Positions 50,652 through 59,880 of a stretch of 64,000 bases of DNA are shown one piece after another (position 1 is the first letter of the stretch; every line of letters starts with the position of its first letter). The stretch lies in assembly GCA_028279405.1 (NCBI GenBank), contig JANQNU010000090.1, forward strand, positions 85,007-149,006, in the 5' to 3' direction. The DNA is from Phycisphaerae bacterium (lineage in GTDB: Bacteria > Planctomycetota > Phycisphaerae > UBA1845 > Fen-1342). Position numbers and translations under genes: made by a program. Under the pieces are notes generated by a model that was given only the letters and a program-made list of their open reading frames with translations, ran no database searches and was not told where the DNA came from.

Positions 50652-52151
50652 ATGGCGTTTGGCTTTGGCAAAGGCAGTAAGAAGCCGCAGGGCGCAGAAC
50701 CGGCCAGCGAGGACGGGAACGAGGCGCCCCGACCGGAATTCACCGAGAAGGACAAGGCGAATGCCCGCCGCTGGTTCGAGCATGGCGAAGCCAACCGAAA
50801 CAAGCGCGATTACGATTATGCGATCGAGTGCTACATCCAGGGCCTGACGCTTTGGCCGGAGGCCGTGGACGAGGGGCACATGCCGCTCCGGTCGACGGCC
50901 GTTCAGCGGCAGCAGGCTGGCGGCAAAAAGCCGACCATGATGGAGACGATGAAGCTGCCCATGACGGGCAAGGACTTCAAGAAGGCGATGCTCAATGCTG
51001 AGCATCTGATGGCCAAGGATCCTTCGAAAGGGTCTTACTACGACGGGCTGATCAAGAATGCGGCGAAGGCCAACTATTTCGACACGCTTAAGTATTACGC
51101 ACCGATCGTGATTGAGTCGCTCAAGCGCGATGCGAAGCCCGACAAGGCGCGGTTCAAGAACTTTCGCGAGAGTCTGGTGGCGGCCTCGGAGGCAGCGGAC
51201 AGGGCCGGAAACCATGAGATGGCCACGTTGTTGCTGGAGCGGGCGGTCGAGTCTCTGGACTTCCAGGTAGCCCGTACCCCTGGAGACGACGCGCTGCGGG
51301 ACGAGCAGCGCGACCTCTCGGGCAAGCTGGCGATCTCGCGCGGGAAGTACGAGCAGGCGGAGTCGTTCCGCGACTCGATTCAGGACGCCGAGGCGCAAAA
51401 GCGTCTGCACGACGCCGAACGGGCGCAACAGGGTTCGGAGACGCGGAAGTCGCTTCTTGACGCATTGCAGAAGGATTTCGAGGAGAACCCCTCCGTCGCG
51501 AGCAAGCTCAACTCGTTTATTGACGCGTTGTTGAAGCCGGAAGAGAAGGAGCTCGAAGACCGGGCGATCGCGGTACTGGACGAGCAGGCGCAGGTGCAGC
51601 AGAACTACAGCTTCAAGGTGCGGGCTGACGACGTGCGAATCAAGCAGTTGCGGCGTGCGGAGCGGCAGTTGCGAACACGGGCGGCCGACACTGGTAGCGA
51701 CGAGGACCTTCAGAACCAGCGACTTGCCCAGCTGGATCTTGCGAACACGGAGTTGCAGGTGTTTCGCGAGCGGGCGCGGAAGTATCCGACGGACCTGCGC
51801 ATCAAGTACCGTCTGGGCACGACGCTCTTCAAGATGAAGGAGTTCGACGAAGCGATCGGAGTGCTCCAGCAGGCGCAGGCCGACCCGCGAACGCGGTGGC
51901 AGTGTCAGCTGTACATTGGCCGGTCGTTTATCGGCAAGACGCAGTACGCACAAGCGGTCGAGGTGCTTCGCGAATCGCTGGAGGCGTACGAGCTGACGGA
52001 CGAGATTTCGAAGGAGTTGATGTACTGGCTGGCGTATGCGTACGAGCACGACAGCCGGACGGAGGATGCCAAGGCGGCTTATGGGAAGCTGCTGCGGATC
52101 GACTACAATTATCGCTCGGGTGAAGCGCGACAGCGCATGGAGAAACTGTAA
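50652..52151 (+). CDS. TPR-repeat protein
   Basis: A cytoplasmic protein of 499 residues. The first TPR pair is 'ARRWFEHGEANRNKRDYDYAIECYIQGLTLWPEA' (about 37-70). A central helical region (200-330) with many Glu/Arg residues looks like coiled coil ('DAEAQKRLHDAERAQQGSETRKSLLDALQ'). C-terminal TPRs include 'LRIKYRLGTTLFKMKEFDEAIGVLQQAQ' and 'CQLYIGRSFIGKTQYAQAVEVLRESLEAYE'. TPRs bind partner proteins; no partner is evident. The ATG at 50652 lies 13 nt after AAGGA, a little far. It ends 21 bp before rpsT, so the two are probably cotranscribed. Confidence 0.82.
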   Translation: MAFGFGKGSKKPQGAEPASEDGNEAPRPEFTEKDKANARRWFEHGEANRNKRDYDYAIECYIQGLTLWPEAVDEGHMPLRSTAVQRQQAGGKKPTMMETMKLPMTGKDFKKAMLNAEHLMAKDPSKGSYYDGLIKNAAKANYFDTLKYYAPIVIESLKRDAKPDKARFKNFRESLVAASEAADRAGNHEMATLLLERAVESLDFQVARTPGDDALRDEQRDLSGKLAISRGKYEQAESFRDSIQDAEAQKRLHDAERAQQGSETRKSLLDALQKDFEENPSVASKLNSFIDALLKPEEKELEDRAIAVLDEQAQVQQNYSFKVRADDVRIKQLRRAERQLRTRAADTGSDEDLQNQRLAQLDLANTELQVFRERARKYPTDLRIKYRLGTTLFKMKEFDEAIGVLQQAQADPRTRWQCQLYIGRSFIGKTQYAQAVEVLRESLEAYELTDEISKELMYWLAYAYEHDSRTEDAKAAYGKLLRIDYNYRSGEARQRMEKL

Positions 52152-52172
52152 GGGAATTCCCAAGGAGGCAAT

Positions 52173-52451
52173 GTGGCGCATTCACTGCATCGCAAGAAGC
52201 GAATCCGCCAGAATCTGACACGCAAGATGCGGAACCGTGCACGGCGCAGCGCGCTCAAGACGCGGTTGCGCACCTGTCGCGAGACGCTGCAGCGAGGGAC
52301 GCCGGAGCAGGCCGAGTTGCGTTTCCGAGAAGCGTGTGCCGCGCTCGACCGTGAGGCCGCGCGTGGAACGCTGCATCGAAACGCTGCCGCGCGACGCAAG
52401 AGTCGCTTGGCGGCCCGGCTCAATGCGCTGAAGGCCAAGGCCGCCGGCTGA
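52173..52451 (+). CDS. rpsT: 30S ribosomal protein S20
   Basis: A very basic helical protein of 92 residues, usual for S20, which binds 16S rRNA early in small-subunit assembly. 'MAHSLHRKKRIRQNLTRKMRNRARRSALKTRLR' and 'AARGTLHRNAAARRKSRLAARLNAL' match the family. It starts with GTG at 52173, 4 nt after AAGGAGG (52162-52168); an ATG two bases earlier is in another frame. Genes for S20 are often autoregulated in bacteria, but no clear structure is seen here. Confidence 0.95.
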   Translation: MAHSLHRKKRIRQNLTRKMRNRARRSALKTRLRTCRETLQRGTPEQAELRFREACAALDREAARGTLHRNAAARRKSRLAARLNALKAKAAG

Positions 52452-52509
52452 GGCGTACGCGTCGCGCGCCCCGGCGCCGTTGGTTTCAGCGCAGCGCCGG
52501 TGCTCGCCG

Positions 52510-52836
52510 TTAGCCGTAGACGTCGATGCCGCGCGAGAAGCCGGAGATCAGCGCCGCGAGTTGCGGATCACGGGTCACGGTCAGCAGTTCCACGAACGTT
52601 GTCGCTGACCGCTTGAGCGCCTGCAATTCCGGCGTCATGTTTCCGCCACCGCCGGTCTCCTTTCGGGGCGACTGCTGCGTGGCGGATTCAGACCGTCTCG
52701 GTGTCTCCGTATTCGACGGACTGGGCTTCTCCGCGTTCTCGACCACCCGCACCGGGGGATCCGATCGGGCACGAGCTTGCGGCGTTGGCAGCGCTACGGG
52801 CGCCGCCGAGACTGTATTGTCGTTCGATCCGATCAT
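52510..52836 (-). CDS. Small protein of unknown function
   Basis: A protein of 108 residues. The first 65 residues are disordered (Pro, Ala, Ser, Thr, Glu); the last 42 form a helical, leucine-rich end: 'NMTPELQALKRSATTFVELL' and 'DPQLAALISGFSRGIDVYG'. GGAGG about 7 nt upstream of the ATG at 52836 supports translation. It converges with rpsT and diverges from the GT9 gene. I do not recognise it. Confidence 0.55.
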   Translation of the reverse strand: MIGSNDNTVSAAPVALPTPQARARSDPPVRVVENAEKPSPSNTETPRRSESATQQSPRKETGGGGNMTPELQALKRSATTFVELLTVTRDPQLAALISGFSRGIDVYG

Positions 52837-52992
52837 GACACACCTCCGGATGTGCCTATGTCGCATCCTCCCAATCAGAAGGCTTCGTTCCGTAACCGCT
52901 CCCGTCAACCAATTTCTCCGGCGCCTCCGAATTCGCTCGGCGTGGCTCGAACTCCGCTTGCCGCCGATAATGAACCCGCTAACCTGCCAGCG

Positions 52993-54057
52993 ATGAAACG
53001 CGTGCTCATCATCAAGCCGAGTTCGCTCGGGGACATCGTTCACGGGCTGCCGGTGCTCGCGGGGCTCCGGACGGCTTTTCCGGACGCGTACATCGCGTGG
53101 CTGGTCGCAGATGGATTTGCGCCCCTGCTCGAGAAGCACCCCCTGCTGAATCGCGTGATCCGGTTCGACCGGAAGCGCTATGGCACGATCTGGCGCAACC
53201 CGGCGGCGATGCGCGATTTCCTGGCGTTTCTCGTAGGGCTTCGCAAGGAACGATTCGACCTGGTGATCGACCTTCAGGGGCTGTTTCGGAGCGGCTTCTT
53301 CACGGCCCTCTCCGGCGCGCGGCAGCGCGTCGGCTTTTCGGACGCGCGCGAACTGGCGTGGGCCGGCTACACGCAGCGTGTTGTCCCGCCACCCGGCCAC
53401 GCCGTCGACCGCAACCTGGCCATCGCGCGCAAACTCGAACTACCGGTCGACCCACCTCAGTTCCCACTCGGATTATCAGACAATGAACGCCGCGAGGCAG
53501 ATGATCGGTTGCGGGCGGTGGGCCTGGCGCGCACCGGTTTCGTTGCTGTTCTTCCGGGCGCACGCTGGGCGACCAAGCAGTGGTATGCGGGCAAATGGGC
53601 GGCGATGATTGATCGACTGCACGCGCAGGGTATCCGTACGCTGCTATTGGGCAGTCCGTCCGAGAAATCGCTCGGTGATGAAATCGTGGCGCAGTGTGGC
53701 GATCCGCCGACCAATTGGATCGGACGTACGACGTTGCGGGCGCTGGTCGCGCTCATCGACGCCGCCGAACGCGTTGCGTGTTGCGATTCGGGCCCGATGC
53801 ACATCGCCGCGGCGCTCGACAAGCCGCTGGTGGCACTTTTCGGACCGACCGCGACCGACCGCACAGGCCCCTACTCCCCCATCGCGCAGGTCGTGCAACT
53901 CGGGCTCGAATGCAGCCCGTGTTACAAACGGACATGCCCGCTCGGACACCACCGCTGTCTGAAAGACATCTCGGCCGACCGTGTCGCGACTGCGGTGACC
54001 GGGCTCTCAGGACCGCTATCGGTCCATAATCCATCGAGCGGCGCGCCGTCCGAATAG
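52993..54057 (+). CDS. GT9-family glycosyltransferase (heptosyltransferase-like)
   Basis: A cytoplasmic GT-B enzyme of 354 residues resembling WaaC/WaaF/RfaQ. 'RVLIIKPSSLGDIVHGLPVLAGLRTAFPDAYIAWLVAD' is the N-terminal signature; 'DLVIDLQGLFRSGFFTALSGARQRVGFSDARE' follows, then 'VAVLPGARWATKQWYAGKWAAMI' and 'VACCDSGPMHIAAALDKPLVALFGPT', the sugar-nucleotide site. It ends with 'CSPCYKRTCPLGHHRCLKDIS', the Cys-rich segment of the family. It adds a heptose or similar sugar to a lipopolysaccharide-type core. The ATG at 52993 has no visible ribosome site. Confidence 0.92.
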   Translation: MKRVLIIKPSSLGDIVHGLPVLAGLRTAFPDAYIAWLVADGFAPLLEKHPLLNRVIRFDRKRYGTIWRNPAAMRDFLAFLVGLRKERFDLVIDLQGLFRSGFFTALSGARQRVGFSDARELAWAGYTQRVVPPPGHAVDRNLAIARKLELPVDPPQFPLGLSDNERREADDRLRAVGLARTGFVAVLPGARWATKQWYAGKWAAMIDRLHAQGIRTLLLGSPSEKSLGDEIVAQCGDPPTNWIGRTTLRALVALIDAAERVACCDSGPMHIAAALDKPLVALFGPTATDRTGPYSPIAQVVQLGLECSPCYKRTCPLGHHRCLKDISADRVATAVTGLSGPLSVHNPSSGAPSE

Positions 54058-54243
54058 ACCGCTTGGTTTCTTCACTGATTTGCGCGCTTTGCCCCGTTTG
54101 AATTGCACTCTTGATCATGGGGACCGGTGCCGCGTCGGGATCGGCGAGGGCGCATGCGCTACTAATGGCTTGCGCGGATCGAGCCGACCCGTCCCGTAAG
54201 CGAAGTCTTAATCGGATGGGCAATGCGCGCAATCGGAGCATTA

Positions 54244-55737
54244 ATGATGAGAGCGTTTGTCATTATCGGATCGATGGTCGGAGGGACGGTGGCCGGATCG
54301 TTGCTCACGGGTTGCATCCCGCCCGCGGCGATCCCGCCGGTGCTGGGCGGCAGCGGCGGTGGCGGCGGTATCTTCAATGGCGGAGGTGCCTTCACCGAGA
54401 ACCTGATCCAGTCACGCACCTTTACGGATGGCCGCGCGGTCACGACGGTTACCTTTGATACGCGCGACATGAGCCGCCAGAAACTGGGCGTCGACTTCAA
54501 TCGCGACGGTCGCATCGATCCGGTAATCGGCTATGGCGAAGACCAGGCGGTTATCCAGATCCTCCTCAGTCAGGTCGGTTCGTCGCGTTTCGTCAGCCTG
54601 ACCCTGGACAGCAAGCGCGACATGAAGAACCTGCTGGACGTCGCGGTTGGCGACATCGACGGTGACGGATACCTCGACATCGTGGCGGGCGCCGAAGGGG
54701 CGATCTGGTACTTCCGACACCCCGAGAACGGCGAAACCACGAACCTGCCGTTGTGGGGCAACCCCGAACCGGACGATGAACTGCGCGAGAAGATTCAATC
54801 GAGCATCTCGCTCGAAGACCCCGACGAACTCGAAGCAGTCATCATCCAGGCCATCGGGCCGGGCGTGAACCTCACGGACTACATCATCAAGGTCGAGCAG
54901 TTCTACACCAACCTGCAGATCGCCGACTTCGACAACGACGGGTTCAACGACATCGCCGCGGGCCGCAGCTTCAAGATCACGCTCGAGCCACGACCGATGG
55001 CGCCGGTCGATCCGATCCAGATCGTCGACGGCGACGTAATGGTGTTCGTCAACCCAGGAGCTGCGATCGACGGACGCGATTGGTCCGCGATCAGCGCCGG
55101 TCGGCACGAGCGTCAACTCCGGCTCGACCGCGACGGCGCAAGCAGCATCGTCGCTTATGACATGGACGGGGACAACGACCTCGACATCGTCTCCGCTGCC
55201 CGGGACGACAACAACGGGCAACTCGCCTGGTTCGAGAACCCCGGCGAGCTCGATCCGGACACGCCGTGGGTCCAGTGGCGCGTCGGCAGCCTGCGTGACG
55301 CCGCCGCCATGGACGTTGCGGACATCACGCGCGACGGCCGACCGGACGTCGTCGCAGTCGGACCGGAGCAGAAGCAACTCATGCTGTTCGTGCAGCCGAG
55401 CACCGGCGCCAAGCGAACGTTCGATTGGGATTCGTTCGTGCTGGTCAACTTCGAAGAGATCGAGCCGATGGACGTCAAGGCGCTCGACCTCGACCGCGAC
55501 GGATTCCTCGAGCTGGTCATGACCGGTTCGTTGGGCGCAGTGCGATACTTCGAATCGCCTTCGAACCCGCGGAACGCGTGGAGTGCGTTCAAGGTGACGG
55601 ACATCGATCCGCCGGGGAATGTCGGTTTGTTCGGGTTCGGCGACATCGATGCCGATGGCGACCTCGACCTGATCACCGTCGTTGATGCCGACGATGACGT
55701 AAACTCCCAGCTGCTCTGGATTCGAAACGACCTGTAG
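54244..55737 (+). CDS. VCBS/FG-GAP repeat lipoprotein
   Basis: A lipoprotein of 497 residues. The signal ends 'GGTVAGSLLTGC' (Cys about 24), then a Gly-rich linker. The rest is a beta propeller built of VCBS/FG-GAP repeats with Ca-binding loops: 'GDIDGDGYLDIVAGAEGAIWYFRHPE', 'ADFDNDGFNDIAAG', 'YDMDGDNDLDIVSAARDDNNGQLAWFENPG', 'LDLDRDGFLELVMTG' and 'GDIDADGDLDLITVV'. It likely faces outward and may bind ligands or matrix. GGAG (54235-54238) is 5 nt before the ATG at 54244; one at 54223 is possible. Its stop is 63 bp before the CpaE gene. Confidence 0.86.
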   Translation: MMRAFVIIGSMVGGTVAGSLLTGCIPPAAIPPVLGGSGGGGGIFNGGGAFTENLIQSRTFTDGRAVTTVTFDTRDMSRQKLGVDFNRDGRIDPVIGYGEDQAVIQILLSQVGSSRFVSLTLDSKRDMKNLLDVAVGDIDGDGYLDIVAGAEGAIWYFRHPENGETTNLPLWGNPEPDDELREKIQSSISLEDPDELEAVIIQAIGPGVNLTDYIIKVEQFYTNLQIADFDNDGFNDIAAGRSFKITLEPRPMAPVDPIQIVDGDVMVFVNPGAAIDGRDWSAISAGRHERQLRLDRDGASSIVAYDMDGDNDLDIVSAARDDNNGQLAWFENPGELDPDTPWVQWRVGSLRDAAAMDVADITRDGRPDVVAVGPEQKQLMLFVQPSTGAKRTFDWDSFVLVNFEEIEPMDVKALDLDRDGFLELVMTGSLGAVRYFESPSNPRNAWSAFKVTDIDPPGNVGLFGFGDIDADGDLDLITVVDADDDVNSQLLWIRNDL

Positions 55738-55800
55738 CTTCATCCGTGTGCGTGCGCGGCCGCCGGCAAAGGGGTGCGGGACGGCCGCGAAGGGACGACA

Positions 55801-56976
55801 ATGCCCAGCTTCCCTGTCTGCCTGATGAGCGCAACCGGTTGGGACGGTACCGGCGTTCGCGAAGCGCTGACCGACCGGACCGATCTCGACATCGTCGGCG
55901 AGTCGAAGAAGTGGAAGGAACTCCAGACGCTCCTTACCACGCGCGACGTCGAGGCGGTGATCTTGCACCTCGATCAGCGCGAACGCGAGCAGCGCTTTGT
56001 CACCGTCGAACGGATCGCCGAACTACAACCCGAATGCGCCATCATCGGCGTCTGCGATGACAACCAGCCGGACACGATCATCAGTGCGATGCGCGCCGGC
56101 TGCGCCCAGTTCGTCCCCCTGCCGCTCGACGCCGCCGACTTCAAGGCGGCCCTCGACCGCGTTCGGCGAAACGGAACCCCGGGCCCGGCAACCCAGCAAC
56201 GCATCTGCCTCATGGGTTCCGCCGGCGGGGCCGGAACGACCACCATCAGTTGTAACCTCGCGCTCGAGCTCGCTGATCTGACCGGCACCGAGGTCGCGCT
56301 GGTCGACCTCAACCTCAGTTTCGGCGATGTCGCGTGCCACTTCGACTGCGCTCCGCACTACGGCGTCAGCGACGTCTGCCGCACAAGCAACGAGATCGAC
56401 CGCACGATGCTCGAACAAGCGATCCACATGCTCCCCAACGGCGTAGGCCTGCTCTCGCGACCGGATGTGGACACGCAGGTCGACGTGCATCCCCAGCATA
56501 TCGAGCACATGCTCAGCGTGCTCGGTCAGATGTACCGTTATGTCGTCGTCGATCTGCCACGCAACTTCGACACCCTCAACATGGCAGCACTCAGCAACGC
56601 GGACCGCGTGCTGATCATCACGCAGCTGACCGTACCGGGCCTGCGCAACGCCACCCGCATGCGCGAGCACTTACTCTGCCTGGGGGCCAACGAAGAACAC
56701 ATCGGCGTGGTTGTCAATCGCGGAAATGCCTCGCATGAACGAATCACGACCGACGAAGTGTCGAAACACTTCAAGCGCCCGGTGTACGCAATCGTGCCCA
56801 ACGACTACAAGCATATCACCGCCGCACGCGACCTCGGCCAGCCGATGGCTGCCAACAGTCCGGCGCGCGTCGGGATTCGCGAACTCGCCAGCCGGCTCAC
56901 CAACCGCACCGAAAAACGCAACGGCAACGGGGAATCACGCGGCTTGATCGGTCGACTCCTGAGCCGGAAACGCTAG
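55801..56976 (+). CDS. CpaE/TadZ-like ATPase
   Basis: A protein of 391 residues. Residues 1-125 form a receiver-like domain ('DVEAVILHLDQRERE', 'IISAMRAGCAQFVPLPLDAADFKAALDRVRR'), and 135-375 a ParA/MinD-type ATPase. The P-loop reads 'GSAGGAGTTTISCNLA' instead of KGGVGKTT, the form typical of CpaE/TadZ proteins, which localise Tad/Flp pilus machinery. 'VALVDLNLSFGDVACHFD', 'YVVVDLPRNFDTLNMAAL' and 'VVVNRGNASHERITTDEV' complete the fold. AAGGGA about 7 nt upstream supports the ATG at 55801. No tad/cpa genes lie nearby, so its partners, if any, are elsewhere. Confidence 0.85.
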   Translation: MPSFPVCLMSATGWDGTGVREALTDRTDLDIVGESKKWKELQTLLTTRDVEAVILHLDQREREQRFVTVERIAELQPECAIIGVCDDNQPDTIISAMRAGCAQFVPLPLDAADFKAALDRVRRNGTPGPATQQRICLMGSAGGAGTTTISCNLALELADLTGTEVALVDLNLSFGDVACHFDCAPHYGVSDVCRTSNEIDRTMLEQAIHMLPNGVGLLSRPDVDTQVDVHPQHIEHMLSVLGQMYRYVVVDLPRNFDTLNMAALSNADRVLIITQLTVPGLRNATRMREHLLCLGANEEHIGVVVNRGNASHERITTDEVSKHFKRPVYAIVPNDYKHITAARDLGQPMAANSPARVGIRELASRLTNRTEKRNGNGESRGLIGRLLSRKR

Positions 56977-56979
56977 CGC

Positions 56980-57585
56980 CTACCGCCCTACACCATCTAC
57001 CGCCGACAACGGCGCAACGCCCGATTCGGTCGGAGCCGGACCGTTCTGCATCCGCGCCGAACGCTCTGCCCGCTCTGTGCCCGAGACGTCATCCGTGGGC
57101 CGTCCGGTTAAGACGACTTCCGCGTACAACGATCGACCACACTCGGAGCAACGTCCGCCGCCAAGCGAGCCGCGAATGTCGTAGTTGCATTGCGGGCAAT
57201 AGCCGGCTCGCACACGCCGCATCGTGAGGCAGACGATGGTCGTCGCCAGCATGGCGGCCAGCGGAATGGTCACGATGTCCGAAGCGCGATCGTAGAGCCA
57301 GATCTCGGCGGCGGCGCCGAATACGACAGAGAGCAGCGCCGCCGATATCCCGCTGCGCAAGGCGGCGAGTCGCCGACGGGTACCTCGAAGGAACGAGCGC
57401 CGAGGGCGCGAATGGTGCGCAATCATCGACACCAGCAGGGCGCTGAGCGGCATCGCCACCAGCATCAATGCGAATAGCGGCAACAAGCCATGAAACAGGT
57501 CAGTCGCAAATGGCGGCGAGCTGCGATACACCCAGATCGCGAACCCGAACAAACACAACCAATATCCGATCAGGAACGATAGCAT
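56980..57585 (-). CDS. Zinc-ribbon membrane protein
   Basis: A membrane protein of 201 residues. Hydrophobic segments lie at about 2-20, 30-53, 78-98 and 103-121. Next comes a zinc ribbon, 'CPQCNYDIRGSLGGGRCSECGRSLY' (written in parts: CPQC about 129, CSEC about 146), the planctomycete 'CPxCxYDLRG...CPECG' type. A disordered tail ends the protein. GGAGG about 10 nt upstream supports the ATG at 57585. Its stop is 3 bp from the stop of the CpaE gene. No function is known. Confidence 0.75.
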   Translation of the reverse strand: MLSFLIGYWLCLFGFAIWVYRSSPPFATDLFHGLLPLFALMLVAMPLSALLVSMIAHHSRPRRSFLRGTRRRLAALRSGISAALLSVVFGAAAEIWLYDRASDIVTIPLAAMLATTIVCLTMRRVRAGYCPQCNYDIRGSLGGGRCSECGRSLYAEVVLTGRPTDDVSGTERAERSARMQNGPAPTESGVAPLSAVDGVGR

Positions 57586-57620
57586 TCGATCAATCCTCCG
57601 CCGGGCCAGGAGCCCGCAAC

Positions 57621-58121
57621 TTACCCACCAACTGCTGACGAACCTCGCGTGATCGGCGGAACCGGAAGGCAGACATCGCCTAACTGCAGCGGACGCGGCG
57701 GCGGTCGAAGCCGATCTGCCAGCGCCCGCAAGGGCTCGACCGCGCGCAGCCGAAGCGGTTCACCCCAATAGTCGGTCGGTCGCGCCGTCCGCGCCAGCGC
57801 CCCCAGACACACAGCCAGCAATGCAACAGCGCCGGCCAACCAGGTGCTACAGCGTCGTCGGATTGCCGCCAGTCCCGCCGGGCAGTCGCGCGTCGTCAGC
57901 GTACCGTCGGATCGCCGATAGGCGCGCAGGCACAATCGACTACCTTCCCGCGAGCGAATCAACGCCCCCGCCTCGGCTGCGCTCAGACCGACGATGTTGT
58001 AAACGTTGAGCCGACAACGGTCGCAATGCCGCACCCGCTCGTCGCCGACCAGGTCTTCCCAGCGCATCGGACACGGGCTCGCAATCCGCACCCGCGGCAT
58101 TACATCAAGCGATTGTTTCAT
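57621..58121 (-). CDS. Cys-containing hypothetical protein, paralogue of the 58156 gene
   Basis: A protein of 166 residues. 'IASPCPMRWEDLVGDERVRHCDRCRLNVYNIVGLSAAEAGALIRSR' opens the family (given in part), then 'GSRLCLRAYRRSDGTLTTRDCPAG', which I recall in planctomycete proteins of unknown function. A hydrophobic segment (about 90-110, 'WLAGAVALLAVCLGALA') follows, with a Pro/Arg-rich tail. The Cys at CPxxWxxL, CDRC, and RLCLR positions could hold metal. GAGGA 7 nt upstream supports the ATG at 58121. It lies 35 bp from its paralogue on the same strand. Confidence 0.7.
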   Translation of the reverse strand: MKQSLDVMPRVRIASPCPMRWEDLVGDERVRHCDRCRLNVYNIVGLSAAEAGALIRSREGSRLCLRAYRRSDGTLTTRDCPAGLAAIRRRCSTWLAGAVALLAVCLGALARTARPTDYWGEPLRLRAVEPLRALADRLRPPPRPLQLGDVCLPVPPITRGSSAVGG

Positions 58122-58155
58122 GTCGTAGTCCTCGGCAATCAAGCGAAGCGATGAG

Positions 58156-58665
58156 CTACTGCCACCGTAACAGCCGACCCCACCAAGTCTTTGGCGACGC
58201 CGGCGTCGGGCAGATTCGCCCCAGAATGAAGTTTCCAGCCGGTGGCCGCGGCCGGATCTCCTCCGCAACCGCCCGCAACGGCGGAACATCGCGCCCCCGT
58301 AACGGCCCATCCCACCATCCGACGGCGCGCGGCGCGCGCGCCAGCACCCCGATGCTACAGAAAAGAATCGCAGCCACGCCGCTCAACACGCGTCCGAAGC
58401 GCCGGCGCCGACCGGAACGCGCGACCGGACAGTCGCGCGTCGCAATCGTCCCGTCCGATCGTTGAACGGCACGGACGCATAACCCTTGCGGCAACCGCGC
58501 CTCCACGAGTGCGGCGGCGTCACCGTCGCTCAGCCCGACAAGGTTATACACCTGCAATCGACACTGATCGCAGTAGCGCACGCGATCATCGCCGACCAGG
58601 TCCTCCCAGCGCTTTGGACAAGGGCTGGATATTCGGGCGGTCCGTAGTATGTCCAATTGAGGCAT
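58156..58665 (-). CDS. Cys-containing hypothetical protein, paralogue of the 57621 gene
   Basis: A protein of 169 residues with the same plan as the gene at 57621: 'ISSPCPKRWEDLVGDDRVRYCDQCRLQVYNLVGLSDGDA' (in part), 'GLCVRAVQRSDGTIATRDCPVA', one hydrophobic segment and a proline-rich tail. The pair keeps the CPxxWEDLVGD.RVR.C..CR..VYN core. They look like a tandem duplication, and the tails have drifted. The ATG at 58665 is preferred to a GTG at 58674. Function unknown. Confidence 0.7.
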   Translation of the reverse strand: MPQLDILRTARISSPCPKRWEDLVGDDRVRYCDQCRLQVYNLVGLSDGDAAALVEARLPQGLCVRAVQRSDGTIATRDCPVARSGRRRRFGRVLSGVAAILFCSIGVLARAPRAVGWWDGPLRGRDVPPLRAVAEEIRPRPPAGNFILGRICPTPASPKTWWGRLLRWQ

Positions 58666-58785
58666 CGCTCTCACCGTTGCAGAAAGACCAGAAAACCAGC
58701 GTCAGGGATTCGACGGCCGACCACCCCGCCCGGTTCCCGGAAATCGGCCCGGGACTCTCGAACAACGGAATCGCACGAATGCGGA

Positions 58786-59880
58786 CTATGAGGATCGTAG
58801 AATTGCTTGTGCTGCGTTGAGGCGCGTGGCAAGCGTCTCGGGGTCCGCGGCACGGATCGTGATATGCCCGATCTTGCGTCCGGGCCGGGGAATCTTGCCG
58901 TAGAGATGGATCGCCGACCCCGGCAACGCCGCGAGCTGTTCGATCGGCGGATGCGAGCCGATCAGGTTCAGCATGACACTGTGCCCGATCGCCGAAGGAA
59001 CCCCCAATGGCAATCCGAGCACTGCGCGCAGGTGGTTTTCGAACTGGCTGGTCGTTGCACCCTCGATCGTCCAATGACCTGAGTTGTGAACCCGGGGTGC
59101 GAACTCGTTCGCCAACAGGCCCGCCGATGTCACGAACAGTTCCAGCGCAATCACACCACCGTAGTCGAGCCGCTCCAGCAGCCGGCCGGCCAGCGTCTCG
59201 GCATCCCGCTGAAGATCATCCGTGACGTTGCTCGACGGTGCCGTCGCCTGAACAAGGATGCCATCCTCATGCCGCGTCTCGACCAACGGATAGCACGCGA
59301 TCGAACCGTCGCGCGCCCGCGCCGCGACAATCGCCGCCTCGTGCTCAAACGGGACCCACTGCTCCAGAAGACACGGCCGCGCGCCGACCTGCCGCCAGGC
59401 TTGCTCGAGTCCGTCCGCGTCACGAATGACGGCCTGGCCCTTGCCGTCGTACCCCAGCCGACGCGTCTTGAGCACCGCCGGCAGTCCGATCTCACCGATC
59501 GCGGCCCGGAGATCAGTGAGTGAGTCCACCGGCGCGAATCGTGGAACCGCCATCCCGAGTTCGACGAACAACTTCTTCTCCAGCAGGCGATCCTGGGCAA
59601 TCGCCAGCGCCTCAACCGGAGGATAGACCGCCACGCTGGAAGCGACCGCTCGCAACGGCTCGACCGGTACGTTCTCGAACTCATAGGTGATCACGTCGGA
59701 CTCGCGCGCAAGCTGCGCGAGCGCGTCAGGATCGTGATAGTCGCGCGGGAGCACCCCCGTCACCTGCCCGGCGGGACAGTCGGCAGCCGGCTCGAGAACC
59801 TGGGTCGCAACCCCAAGCGGATATCCCGCCAGCGCCATCATACGGCCAAGCTGTCCACCCCCGATGATTCCGACCCTCAT
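58786..59880 (-). CDS. purK: N5-carboxyaminoimidazole ribonucleotide synthase
   Basis: A purine-synthesis enzyme of 364 residues that uses ATP and bicarbonate to carboxylate AIR to N5-CAIR. ATP-grasp features: '[19 protein letters not shown]', '[23 protein letters not shown]', '[20 protein letters not shown]', '[22 protein letters not shown]' and '[30 protein letters not shown]'. The start ATG at 59880 overlaps the purE stop by 4 nt (ATGA), so the two are translationally coupled, in the order purE-purK. Length is as usual. Confidence 0.96.
   Translation of the reverse strand: MRVGIIGGGQLGRMMALAGYPLGVATQVLEPAADCPAGQVTGVLPRDYHDPDALAQLARESDVITYEFENVPVEPLRAVASSVAVYPPVEALAIAQDRLLEKKLFVELGMAVPRFAPVDSLTDLRAAIGEIGLPAVLKTRRLGYDGKGQAVIRDADGLEQAWRQVGARPCLLEQWVPFEHEAAIVAARARDGSIACYPLVETRHEDGILVQATAPSSNVTDDLQRDAETLAGRLLERLDYGGVIALELFVTSAGLLANEFAPRVHNSGHWTIEGATTSQFENHLRAVLGLPLGVPSAIGHSVMLNLIGSHPPIEQLAALPGSAIHLYGKIPRPGRKIGHITIRAADPETLATRLNAAQAILRSS

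Noticed and set aside
50154..52181. Long open frame on the minus strand (675 codons)
   Set aside because: It lies opposite the TPR gene, has Arg/Leu-rich low-complexity content, runs through repeats at its end, and has no recognisable domain. It is a shadow in GC-rich DNA.
54412..55968. Minus-strand frame of about 520 codons opposite the VCBS gene
   Set aside because: The plus strand has signal peptide, lipobox and Ca-binding repeats; this one has biased Val/Asp/Arg composition only.
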